Positions 43,495 to 52,047 of a stretch of 64,000 bases of DNA are shown here, in pieces; the stretch's first letter is position 1; every line of letters starts with the position of its first letter. The stretch covers positions 6,574,501 to 6,638,500 of the forward strand of contig NZ_CP121648.1 in assembly GCF_029714205.1 (NCBI RefSeq), written 5' to 3'. The position numbers and the translations under genes were made by a program. The notes below the pieces were generated by a model. The model searched no databases, was not told the origin of the DNA, and was given only the letters and a program-made list of their open reading frames with translations. The stretch is from Methylobacterium sp. CB376. Lineage in GTDB: Bacteria > Pseudomonadota > Alphaproteobacteria > Rhizobiales > Beijerinckiaceae.

Positions 43495-45322
43495 TCAGCG
43501 CCCGCGGGGCGGCCGCCCTTCGCCGGGCCGCCCGCCGCCCGGTCGTCCGCCCGGTCCGCCGGGTCGCGGGGCCGCGCCGCCGCGACCCGGCCGGCCGCCC
43601 TTCGAGCCGCCTTTTGCAAAGCCGGGGCCGCCCTTTGCAAACCCGGAGCCGCCCTTTCCGGGACCGCCCTTGCCGAAGCCGGGGCCGCCGCGGCCCGCGC
43701 CGGGGCCGCCCTTGCCGAAGTCGCCCTTGCCGAAGCCGCCCTTGTCAAAGCCGCCCTTGTCAAATCCGCCCTTGCCGAAGCCGGGCCGGCCGCCGCCCTC
43801 GGGGCGCGGACGCGCGCCGCCCTCGGGCCGCCCTGACCCCTCCGGGCGCGGGCGCCGCGCGGGGCGCTCCTCGCCCGCGCGGGGCGGGCGGTCGCCGCGG
43901 GCGGGCCGCTCGCGATCTAGGCGGCCCTCCGGCCGCTGCCGGCCCTCCGGCCGCTGCCGGCCCTCCGGCCGCTGCCGGCCCTCCGGCCGGGGCCGGCCCT
44001 CGGGCGGGCGGCGCGGCTCGGGGGCGGGCTCCGCCTTGAGGCGCTCCACCACGACGCGGCGCTCCCCCGTCGCGATCGCGCCGACCCGCTCGCGCGGGCG
44101 CTCGGCCGCCGCGGCCCGGGCCTCCTTGGGATCGTTCGTCCGCCGCCGCAGCCGCGGGCGCGCCTCGACCGCGGCCTCGATCTCCGGGTCGTGCCAGACC
44201 GCCCGGCGCAGGGCCGGCCCGGTCGCGGGTTTGCGGTCCCGCTCCGGGCGCGCCCCGGGGCGGGCGGGCGCGCGAATTGCGGCCGGGCCGGGTCGCGGCC
44301 CGGCCGGGCCGGACGCTCGCCGCGGTCGAGGCGCTCCCCGCGATCCGGGCGCGCGCTGCGGTCCGGGCGCTCGCCCCGGGGCCGGTCGCGACCCGGGGCG
44401 CCCGTCCTGCCGGCCGCCGGGGCCGGGGGTTTGGGCGACCCGAACGGGGCGATCGGCTCGCGCACGGGGCTGGTGAAGTCGACGCCGGCCTGCTCGGCGA
44501 GGGAGCGGCCGAGCTGCTCCTTGAGCACCTTGGTGCGCACCTCCTCGACGAGCCCGACCTCCAGGTCGCCGAGCTGGAACGGGCCGAAGGAGAGCCGGAT
44601 CAGCCGGTTCACCGAGAGGCCGAGATGCTCCAGAATCCGCTTCACCTCGCGGTTCTTGCCCTCCCGCAGGCCGAGCGTCAGCCAGACGTTGTCGCCCTGC
44701 TGCCGGTCGATGCTGGCCTCGACGGGGCCGTATTCCATCCCGTCGATGGTGACGCCGCCGCGCAGGCGGTCGAGGGCCGCCTGGTCGACGTCGCCGTAGG
44801 CGCGCACCCGGTAGCGGCGCAGCCAGCCGGTCTCCGGATGGGCGATCACCTTGGCGAGACCGCCATCATTGGTGAGGAGCAGCAGCCCCTCGGTATTGAT
44901 GTCGAGCCGGCCGATCGCCACCACCCGCGGCAGGTCCTCGGGCAGGATGTCGAACACGGTCTGGCGCCCCTCGGGGTCGCGGGCGGTGGTCACCACGCCG
45001 CGGGGCTTGTGGAAGATCCACAGCCGGGTGCGCTCGCGGACGGGCAGGGGCTCGCCGTCGACGACGATGCGGTCGCCGGGCCCGACCGTCACGGCGGGCG
45101 TGGTCAGGGTCTCGCCGTTGAGGCTGACGCGCCCCTCCAGGATCATCGCCTCCGCGTCCCGCCGCGAGGCGACGCCCGCCCGGGCCATGACCTTGGCGAT
45201 GCGCTCGGGCTCGGCCGTCTCGGAGGGCGCGGGGCGGGCGGGGAGGCCGCGCCGGGGGACGCCTCGGCCGTCCCGCGGCGGCGCCTCTCCCCGCGGGGCT
45301 CGTCGTCGTTGCTGTCGCTCAT
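43495..45322 (-). CDS. rluB: 23S rRNA pseudouridine(2605) synthase-type protein with two apparent frameshifts
   Basis: The S4 domain (ERIAKVMARAGVASRRDAE, VSLNGETLT) and RsuA-type catalytic domain (IGRLDINTEGLLLLTNDG with the catalytic Asp, REGKNREVKRILEHLG) identify RluB, which isomerises a uridine in 23S rRNA. The reading frame is broken twice. From ATG 45322 (MSDSNDDEPRGERRRRG) the frame leaves the S4 frame at a five-C run near 45255; one more C restores it. Near 44240-44290 a second one-base loss moves the Arg/Pro/Gly-rich tail (RPEGRQ, GGFGKGGFDK repeats) out of frame; without it the protein would end at 43917. Divergent from tadA, as usual. Confidence 0.8.
43918..43998. repeat. 18-bp in-frame tandem repeat in the rluB tail
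   Basis: Four near-perfect copies of GGCCCTCCGGCCGCTGCC encode RPEGRQ on the minus strand. Flanking Gly/Lys/Phe repeats (GGFDK, GGFGK) extend to about 43600. Confidence 0.85.
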
Positions 45323-45366
45323 GCGCGCCTGATACCAGAGCGCATCCTTTTCCGCGAGCGGGGCCG

Positions 45367-45843
45367 ATGGGGGATTCGCCGGAGACGACGAGACGGGGCC
45401 GCCCCGATCCGCTCGGGCTCGCCTTCGCGGCGGCGCGGGAGGCGGCCGCCCTCGGGGAGGTGCCGGTGGGCGCCGCGATCGTGCGCGACGGGACCGTGCT
45501 GGCGGTGGCGGGCAACCGCCCGCGCACCCTGCGGGACCCGACCGCGCATGCGGAGATCCTGGCGATCCGGGCCGCCTGCCGGGCGATCGGCGACGAGCGG
45601 CTGATCGGCTGCGACCTCTACGTGACGCTGGAGCCCTGCGGCATGTGCGCGGCGGCGATCAGCCTCGCGCGCCTGCGCCGCCTCTACTTCGCCGCCGCCG
45701 ACCCGAAGGGCGGCGCCGTCGAGCACGGGCCGCGCTTCTTCGCGCAGCCCACCTGCCACCACGCCCCGGAAGTCTACGGGGGGCTGCGCGAGAGCGAGGC
45801 CGCTTCCCTGCTGCGGGAGTTCTTCCGCGCGCGGCGGGACTGA
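45367..45843 (+). CDS. tadA: tRNA-specific adenosine deaminase
   Basis: A 158-residue zinc deaminase that makes inosine at the tRNA-Arg(ACG) wobble position. The zinc site is HAE (His61, Glu63) and PCGMC (Cys91, Cys94). EVPVGAAIVRDG and the late EHGPRFFAQPTCHHAPEVYGG match TadA rather than other deaminases. Start ATG at 45367. It is divergent from rluB across 44 bp. Confidence 0.95.
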   Translation: MGDSPETTRRGRPDPLGLAFAAAREAAALGEVPVGAAIVRDGTVLAVAGNRPRTLRDPTAHAEILAIRAACRAIGDERLIGCDLYVTLEPCGMCAAAISLARLRRLYFAAADPKGGAVEHGPRFFAQPTCHHAPEVYGGLRESEAASLLREFFRARRD

Positions 45844-45871
45844 GCGGAATGGCCCCGCCGCGCGATCTCCG

Positions 45872-46007
45872 CGGGCGGCTCATCCGCCATCCGGTCGATG
45901 GCTTCGCCATCTCCCATTTCGGCCGTGCGGATATCGGCGTCGCTCAGGCGCCGCGCGGGCTTGCGATCCGGGATCCGCTGCGATCGAGCGGATCCCGGAT
46001 CAGGCGG
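45872..46007 (-). repeat. Dispersed intergenic hairpin element, copy C
   Basis: Read on the minus strand: first hairpin with perfect 15-bp arms GATCCGGGATCCGCT (46001-45987) and its complement (45979-45965), 7-base loop; then AAGCCCGCGCGGCGCCTGAG, then GATGGC-GAA-GCCATC and ACCGGATGGCGGATGAG. The first arm overlaps the stop codon of the hydrolase gene. Confidence 0.8.
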
Positions 46008-46997
46008 CCCTGGCTTGGCTCCGCGCCGAGGCCCGCGCGATCGCGTCGACGACCCGGTCGGGCGCGAGGTGATGGATCATGTGGCCCATGCCCGGAACGA
46101 CGATGAAGTCGCTGCGCGGCAGGTCCCGGTGCAGCCGCTCCGATTGGCGGCCGACATCGGCGATCTGGTCGTCCGCGCCCGTGATGATCACCACCTTCTG
46201 CGTCAGGTCGCGGTAATGCCCCTGAAGCTCCATGCTGACGGGGGTCATGAGCGCCGCGTCCTCGGCCGCCGCGCGCAGCTGCGACGGGCGGAGCATCAGC
46301 TCCTTGGGCATCTGCGCGTCGAAGCGCGCCGGCACGTCGGCGGGCGCGAACATGGCCTTGATCAGGCCCGGCAGGATGAGCCGGGCGATCAGCGGCGACA
46401 CGGTGTGGCGCATCACGTCCCCGAGCACCGGGATGGCCGGGGGCGAGAACAGGACCACGTCGGCCCGCAGGGTCGGGTAATAGTACCCCGAGGCGAGCAC
46501 GAGGCTGCGCACGAGGTGCGGGGCCTGCAGCGCGAGGGCGACCGCGACCAGGCTGCCCCACGAATGCCCGAGCACGACCGCCCCTCTGACCCCGAGGCGC
46601 TCCAGCGCGCCCTGAAACAGCGTCGCGTGCGCCCGCGGCGTCCAGAGGCCCGCGGGCGCGACGTGTAGCCGTAGCCCGGCCGGTCGATGATGATCACCCG
46701 GTGGCGCGTGGCGAGCGCCTCGACCACGCCGCTGACGAGGAAATCCTCGATCATGGTGCCGTTGCCGTGAATGAGCACCAGGGGGTCGCCCCGTCCCCGC
46801 TCCACGTAGTGCAGGCGCACCCCGTCGACGGTGAGGAACCGGCCGACGGGCGGGTGGTCCCGCTCCGCCTCGCGGGCCTTGATGGCGGCGTAGACCGCCG
46901 AGGCCCCGAGGGCAGCCCCTGAGGCGACCAGGGTAGGCACCAGCCAGGTCGGGCGGCGGGTGGGCGGCCTCAGATGATCGGTGCTGTCGTGGCGCAT
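46000..46997 (-). pseudogene. Alpha/beta hydrolase interrupted by a single frameshift
   Basis: The N-terminal half starts at ATG 46997: a membrane anchor (LVPTLVASGAALGASAVYAAI), then VDGVRLHYVERGRGDPLVLIHGNG and RVIIIDRPGYGYTSRP. Near 46650 the coherent sequence moves one frame over and continues GLWTPRAHATLFQGALERLG, nucleophile GHSWGS, acid region ITGADDQIAD and catalytic His in PGMGHMIHHL. A single missing base in a CGCCCGCGGG run explains the break. Together the halves make a normal, roughly 330-residue hydrolase of unknown substrate, so this is either a recent mutation or a sequence error. Confidence 0.8.
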
Positions 46998-47253
46998 GTG
47001 TCCTCGCTTGATCGAGCCGGGTCAAGCCGAGGCCCTGCGGTTTGTTCCGAGGCCGCCGCAGCACCATGAGCTGCCGTCGCCGAGGAAAGTCTCACGAATA
47101 CGTCGGATCATCGATTGTCGTGGGCTTTCTCGCTGCGGAATCGGGCAGAATTGCTGGGCTCGCGCGGCCGACTCCATTTTCCCCGCCCTGACGGGGCGCC
47201 GGCCCGCCCGCGCGGCGACCCGCTCCGTGCCACCCCATTCAGCCTTGTCGATT

Positions 47254-47275
47254 GATTATAGCACCAGCTATAATC
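47254..47275. promoter_or_regulatory. Palindromic operator upstream of mntH
   Basis: GATTATAGC (47254-47262) and GCTATAATC (47267-47275) are perfect 9-bp arms around ACCA, 26 bp before the ATG. This AT-rich dyad stands out against its surroundings. Manganese transporters of alphaproteobacteria are repressed by MntR or Mur; the dyad size suits an MntR-type dimer. The binding protein is inferred. Confidence 0.6.
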
Positions 47276-47300
47276 GGCGCGCAGGCGGGAGCGCGGGACG

Positions 47301-48626
47301 ATGCGGGCGTGGCGGTTCGAACAGGCCGGGGGGGAGGCGAGCCTCGGGGCGATGAACGGGAGCGTCGCGGTGCACGGCACGGGCTCCTGGCTGCGGCGGC
47401 TGCTCGCCTTCCTGGGGCCGGGCTACATGGTCTCGGTCGGCTACATGGACCCGGGCAACTGGGCCACCGACATCGCGGGCGGCGCCAAGTTCGGCTACAC
47501 CCTGCTCGCCGTCGTCCTGCTGTCGAACCTGATGGCGATCGTGCTGCAGGCGCTCGCCGCCCGGCTCGGCATCGCCACCGGCCGCGACCTCGCGCAGGCC
47601 TGCCGCGACCATTATCCCCGGCCGGTGGGCCTCGCCCTCTGGCTCGCCTGCGAGGCGGCGATCATCGCCTGCGACCTCGCCGAGGTGATCGGCACCGCCA
47701 TCGCCCTGAAGCTGCTCTTCGGTCTCCCGCTCCTGTGGGGCGCGGTGCTCACCGGCCTCGACGTGCTGCTGATCCTGCTCCTGATGCGGCGGGGCTTCCG
47801 CGCCCTCGAAGCCTTCGTGATCGCCCTCCTGACCCTGATCTTCGCCTGCTTCGCCGTCCAGATCGCGCTCGCGGCGCCGCCGCTGCGGGCGGTGCTGGGC
47901 GGCTTCGTGCCGAGCCCCGCCATCGTCACCGATCCGGCCGCCCTCTACCTCGCCATCGGCATCCTCGGGGCGACCGTGATGCCCCACAACCTCTACCTCC
48001 ACTCGGCCATCGTGCAGACCCGGGCCTATCCGCGGACCGAGCCCGGCCGGCGCGCGGCCCTGCGCTTCGCGGTGGCGGATTCGACCATCGCCCTGATGCT
48101 CGCCCTCTTCGTCAATGCCGCGATCCTGATCATGGCGGCGAGCGTCTTCCACGCCGCCGGGCGGACCGACGTCGAGGAGATCGAGCAGGCGCACGAGCTG
48201 CTCGCGCCGCTGCTCGGCACCGGCCTCGCCTCGATCCTGTTCGCGGTGGCGCTCCTCGCCTCGGGCCTCAACTCCACGGTCACGGCGACGCTCGCCGGCC
48301 AGATCGTCATGGAGGGCTTCCTGCGGCTTCGCCTCGCGCCCTGGCTGCGCCGCCTCCTGACCCGGGCCATCGCCATCGTGCCGGTCATCGCGGTCACCGC
48401 CCTCTACGGCGACGCGGGCACCGCGCGGCTGCTGGTGCTGAGCCAGGTCGTGCTCTCGATGCAGCTCCCCTTCGCGGTGATCCCGCTCATCCGCTTCGTC
48501 TCCGACCCGGCCAAGATGGGGCCGCTCGCGATCCCCGGCTGGCTGCGGGGCCTGTCCTGGGTCATCGCGGCGCTGATCGTCGGGCTCAACGCCAAGCTCC
48601 TGGCGGACGCGCTCTTCGGGTCCTGA
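47301..48626 (+). CDS. mntH: NRAMP family divalent metal transporter
   Basis: A 441-residue, 11-helix symporter importing Mn2+ (and Fe2+) with protons. Metal-binding motifs are visible: [12 protein letters not shown] in helix 1 and MPHNLYLHS in helix 6, with GNWATD and AIVQTR as family marks. Helix 6 methionine and helix 1 Asp/Asn are intact. The ATG at 47301 follows GGCGGGAGCGCGGGACG; an ATG at 47352 would also keep the first helix. The palindrome just upstream implies metal-responsive repression. Confidence 0.93.
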   Translation: MRAWRFEQAGGEASLGAMNGSVAVHGTGSWLRRLLAFLGPGYMVSVGYMDPGNWATDIAGGAKFGYTLLAVVLLSNLMAIVLQALAARLGIATGRDLAQACRDHYPRPVGLALWLACEAAIIACDLAEVIGTAIALKLLFGLPLLWGAVLTGLDVLLILLLMRRGFRALEAFVIALLTLIFACFAVQIALAAPPLRAVLGGFVPSPAIVTDPAALYLAIGILGATVMPHNLYLHSAIVQTRAYPRTEPGRRAALRFAVADSTIALMLALFVNAAILIMAASVFHAAGRTDVEEIEQAHELLAPLLGTGLASILFAVALLASGLNSTVTATLAGQIVMEGFLRLRLAPWLRRLLTRAIAIVPVIAVTALYGDAGTARLLVLSQVVLSMQLPFAVIPLIRFVSDPAKMGPLAIPGWLRGLSWVIAALIVGLNAKLLADALFGS

Positions 48627-48804
48627 CGCTGCGTCCCGGCAGCATTCGGCCGTCTTCCGCCTGCGGCAGGCCGAATCGTCGCGCCCGGGCGGCCGGCCTC
48701 TGCTTGCAATTTAGGCAGTGTGAGGCCGATATCGGCAGGCGCGGCCGGAACATGCGCGGCATGAAAGACTTCTGTGTCGAGACGTCCCCGACCGTGGCGC
48801 ACGC

Positions 48805-49635
48805 ATGAGAATCAGAACAGGCTTCTCGATCGCCTTCGACCTGCCCGCGCCGACCCCGATGGTGCTGATGCTGAGCACCCATCCGTCCCGCGCGGCCGAT
48901 CTGCTGGCACCCGAGGCGATCGTCTTCGACCCGCCGCTGCCGGCGCGCCAGTACCGGGACGCGTTCGACAATCTCTGCACGCGCATCCTCGCGCCGGCCG
49001 GGCGGCTGCGCATGGCGGCCGAGGCGACGGTGCGGGATTCCGGCCGGCCGGACGAGCAGGCGCCGCAGGCCCGGCAGGTCCCGGTGGCCGACCTGCCGGA
49101 CGCGGTGCTGCCCTTCCTGATGGGCAGCCGCTACTGCGACACCGACAAGCTCGGGGCGACCGCCTGGCAGCTCTTCGGCGCGGTGCCGGAGGGCTGGGGC
49201 CGCGTCCAGGCCATCGTCGACTTCGTGCACCGCCACATCCGCTTCGACTACATGCAGGCGGACGCGACCCGCAGCGCCTCGGAGGCCTACGCGCAGGGGC
49301 GCGGCGTCTGCCGGGACTTCGCGCACCTGACGGTCGCCTTCTGCCGCTGCATGAACATCCCGGCGCGCTACTGCACGGGCTATCTCGGCGACATCGGCGT
49401 GCCGCCGGTGCCCGACCCGATGGATTTCTCGGCCTGGTGCGAGGTCTATCTCGACGGGCGCTGGTACACGTTCGACGCCCGCCACAACCGCCCGCGCATC
49501 GGCCGCATCCTGATGGCCCGCGGCCGCGACGCCACCGACGTGGCGCTCACCACGAGCTTCGGGGAGGCGCGGCTCGCCGAGTTCACGGTGCGCACGGAGG
49601 AGGTGCCGGAGGCGGCGCGGGGCAGGGCGGCCTGA
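48805..49635 (+). CDS. Transglutaminase-like protein lacking the catalytic histidine
   Basis: A 276-residue protein of the bacterial transglutaminase-like superfamily (COG1305). The nucleophile is Cys169 in GRGVCRDFAHL, inside AYAQGRGVCRDF. The usual HAW motif is replaced: residues 207-211 read DFSAW, so Ser209 stands where the catalytic His is expected. The third position is retained in WYTFDARHN. This DFSAW variant recurs in alphaproteobacterial relatives, to my recollection. An N-terminal beta domain (about 1-105) precedes it. Peptidase activity is therefore doubtful. A short hydrophobic N-terminus is not a clear signal peptide. Confidence 0.8.
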   Translation: MRIRTGFSIAFDLPAPTPMVLMLSTHPSRAADLLAPEAIVFDPPLPARQYRDAFDNLCTRILAPAGRLRMAAEATVRDSGRPDEQAPQARQVPVADLPDAVLPFLMGSRYCDTDKLGATAWQLFGAVPEGWGRVQAIVDFVHRHIRFDYMQADATRSASEAYAQGRGVCRDFAHLTVAFCRCMNIPARYCTGYLGDIGVPPVPDPMDFSAWCEVYLDGRWYTFDARHNRPRIGRILMARGRDATDVALTTSFGEARLAEFTVRTEEVPEAARGRAA

Positions 49636-49942
49636 TCCGGGACGGCCTCGGTGGAGCCTGCCCAATTCCGAATCTTGATTCCAGAATGTGGTTTTCTCAT
49701 GTGGAATGCGCATTCGCGCACTTGATCACGTGGTGATCTGTTCTGCTGTATATCATCTAGTATTTTTATTTTACTGTTTGGATCGAATACCGAATGTAGA
49801 GTTTGCCAGTGAGCCGTGCCTTTACTGTGCGAAACCAGGGCGGAAGCTCGCTTGCGCGATTTGGATGAAGCGGAGTATATAGAGGCATGGGTTGCCAATC
49901 ACATGGCGGGCCGGTAGTTCGTTCAGTCAATTCGAAATTCCC

Positions 49943-50758
49943 ATGTCTCACTATCATCTTTACATCGATGATTCCGGCAGCCGTCGACCTGACGCCTTAA
50001 ATCATCAGGTAAGAATGGATGGGATGGATTATTTTGCCCTTGGTGGCATTTTAATCAGAGAAGATGACATTGGTTTCTTAATAGAGATGCATAAGGCATT
50101 TATTAATAAATGGGGTTTGATTTATCCCTTGCATTCAACAAAAATAAGAGGAAAAAGAGATAATTTTGCATGGCTTGGTAGAGACGCTCAAAGAGAGAAG
50201 GATTTCATGTTTGAATTAAATTTGTTCATTACCTCATTGCCAATTGTATGTAATGCTTGTGTCGTGCACAGACCTGGCTATGTAGAGCGATATATGACAA
50301 AATATAATGGTAAGCCGTGGCGGATGTGCAAAACCGCTCACGCGATCTTGATTGAACGATGTGTGAAATTTGCTCTAAAATCTCAATGCAAACTCAAGAT
50401 TTTTTTTGAGGAATCTGGAAAGCACGAGGATAGAGACATAATCAGCTACACGAAAGACCTAAAGGCACGAGGAATGCCGTTCGACAAAATTTCGTCGTCG
50501 GGCTACGACTCCTTGGAAGCTGATGTGTTTAGGAGTGCTCTTCTGGGCGATCCTCGCCGCGTTACAAAAAATGTACCGATGGTGCAGGTATCGGATTTGG
50601 TATTATATGCGATAGCAAAAGGTGGTTATTTATTGAATTACGGACCTCTTCAGGCGTTGTTAGATGCGGGAAAGCTCATCAACTCGTACTTGGTGCCTGA
50701 GCAAGTTGGTGCTTTGGGGATTAAATATAGCTGCTTTGATAAGGTTGAGAAACGATAA
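49943..50758 (+). CDS. DUF3800 domain-containing protein, horizontally acquired
   Basis: A 271-residue protein. The DUF3800 family (RNase H-like fold) is indicated by the N-terminal acidic motif LYIDDSGSR at residues 6-14, a central IFFEESGK and the late VQVSDLVLYAIAKGG with conserved Asp. These acidic residues could bind metal for nuclease action. DUF3800 genes are common in mobile and phage-defence islands, but no activity is established for this one. Start ATG 49943; low-GC codon use (many AAA, ATT, GAA) contrasts sharply with flanking genes. It is followed at once by a strong terminator. Confidence 0.85.
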   Translation: MSHYHLYIDDSGSRRPDALNHQVRMDGMDYFALGGILIREDDIGFLIEMHKAFINKWGLIYPLHSTKIRGKRDNFAWLGRDAQREKDFMFELNLFITSLPIVCNACVVHRPGYVERYMTKYNGKPWRMCKTAHAILIERCVKFALKSQCKLKIFFEESGKHEDRDIISYTKDLKARGMPFDKISSSGYDSLEADVFRSALLGDPRRVTKNVPMVQVSDLVLYAIAKGGYLLNYGPLQALLDAGKLINSYLVPEQVGALGIKYSCFDKVEKR

Positions 50759-50783
50759 AGGTCCGGATTTCTCCGGACCTTTT
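50757..50783 (+). terminator. Strong Rho-independent terminator after the DUF3800 gene
   Basis: AAAGGTCCGGA (50757-50767) and TCCGGACCTTT (50772-50782) form a perfect 11-bp stem with a TTTC loop and four T's. The stem begins within the stop codon. Confidence 0.9.
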
Positions 50784-50849
50784 GCGGCCTGCTACGCAGA
50801 CCCCGGGGTTGCACCCACAGAGTCGAATGTAAGCGACGCACAAATTTTT

Positions 50850-50912
50850 GCAAGTCTTCTGTCTAGCTGACGCGGCACCGCGAGGGCCGCGTCAGCTAGA
50901 CAGAAGACTTGC
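50850..50912. repeat. Perfect 27-bp inverted repeat at the right edge of the AT-rich island
   Basis: Arms 50850-50876 and 50886-50912 are exact reverse complements (each contains GTCTTCTGTCTAGCTGACGC or its complement), with a 9-base centre. There is no T tract and no gene. It could be a mobile-element end, recombination site or structured RNA. Confidence 0.9.
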
Positions 50913-51007
50913 GCTCTGTCAAGTAGCCATGCAACAAAAATTCTTTATGCCCGCCATTCGCCGACGGCAGGCTTCCCGCCAATACAGGTAGGGAGCAAGG
51001 CGGCTCT

Positions 51008-51913
51008 CTACTCTCGAAGGAACGGCACCAGCGCCCGCAGGGTCTCCTCCGGGTTCTCCTCCGCCACGAAGTGCCCGGAGGCGATGGCGGCGCCCGCGGC
51101 CGCCGGCGCGAAGGTCTCGCGCCACGCGCCCAGCACCGGATCGAGCCCGCCCCGGCCGACGAAGCCGGTCCCGGGCAGGATCAGGGTCGGGCAGGCGAGG
51201 GTGCGGCCGGCCGCGAGGTCCGCCTCGTCCGCCGCCCGGTCCGGCCCGGCGCCGGCCCGGTAATCCTCGCACATGGCGTGGATGCGCTCGGGCACCGACC
51301 AGCTCTGGCGATAGAGGGCGAGGGCGCCCGGCGCGAAGGCGTCGAGGGTCCCGTCGCCGGTCCAGCCCCGCAGGAGCCCCTCGTAATAGGCGTCCGGGCC
51401 CCGGCCGATCCGCGTCTCCGGGCCGGGGGCCGGCTCGGCGAGGAAGCGCCAATGCGGGTAGAGGGCGGGATCCGCCTCGATGCGCCGCCACTGCACCAGG
51501 GTCGGCAGGATGTCGAGGAGGGCGAGGCGGGCCACCCGGCCCGGATGGTCGAGGGCGAGCCGGTAGCCGACCCGCCCGCCGCGATCGTGGCCGACGAGCG
51601 CGAAGCGCGCGTGGCCGAGCCGCTCCATCACGGCGACCGCCTCCTCGCCCATCCGGCGCTTGGAATAGGCCTCGTGCGCGGGATCGCCCTTCGGGGCCGC
51701 CGACCAGCCGTAGCCCTTGAGGTCGAGGCAGATCACCCGGTGGCGGCGGGCGAGGGCCGGCGCGACCCGGTGCCAGCAGGCATGGGTCTGCGGGAACCCG
51801 TGCAGCAGGAGCACCGGCGGCCCCTCCGCGGGCCCGCCCGCGCGGGCGAAGAAGCGCCCGTCCGGCAGGTCGATCCAGTGGGAGTCGAAGCCGGGGAAGA
51901 GGTCGGCGGGCAT
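51008..51913 (-). CDS. Alpha/beta hydrolase, haloacetate dehalogenase family
   Basis: A 301-residue hydrolase. The catalytic nucleophile is Asp110 in VGHDRGGRV, followed by Arg111 and Arg114; this matches the carboxylate-binding and nucleophile positions of Rhodopseudomonas fluoroacetate dehalogenase even in numbering. His154-Trp155 in YPHWRFLAEPAP are the halide-pocket residues, and His281 in SGHFVAEE is the base. Such enzymes hydrolyse fluoroacetate or haloacetates, though relatives act on other small acids or epoxides. It lies just right of the AT-rich island and ends 96 bp from the inverted repeat. Confidence 0.87.
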   Translation of the reverse strand: MPADLFPGFDSHWIDLPDGRFFARAGGPAEGPPVLLLHGFPQTHACWHRVAPALARRHRVICLDLKGYGWSAAPKGDPAHEAYSKRRMGEEAVAVMERLGHARFALVGHDRGGRVGYRLALDHPGRVARLALLDILPTLVQWRRIEADPALYPHWRFLAEPAPGPETRIGRGPDAYYEGLLRGWTGDGTLDAFAPGALALYRQSWSVPERIHAMCEDYRAGAGPDRAADEADLAAGRTLACPTLILPGTGFVGRGGLDPVLGAWRETFAPAAAGAAIASGHFVAEENPEETLRALVPFLRE

Positions 51914-52047
51914 GGGACGGCTCCGTCTGTCGCGTCCCCGGCATTCTAAGCATCATTCCGCCGGCCGACAGCGGCCGGTGCCGAAGGGGTCACCGTTTCG
52001 GCGGCGAACCGAAGCACCCGTCGGCGACGATGATGCAGAACCAAGAG

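Larger units (their letters stand above)
49690..50830. other. AT-rich genomic island
   Basis: Base composition drops abruptly from above 70% GC to roughly 40% GC, then recovers after about 50,760. It carries one gene (DUF3800), with AT-rich third codon positions unlike any neighbour. No integrase, transposase or tRNA target is visible. The right edge has a terminator and a large inverted repeat. Confidence 0.8.

Noticed and set aside
50780..50850. tRNA fragment or attachment site right of the DUF3800 gene
   Set aside because: No acceptor stem, CCA end or T-loop sequence can be folded, and no matching sequence is seen at the left edge of the island.
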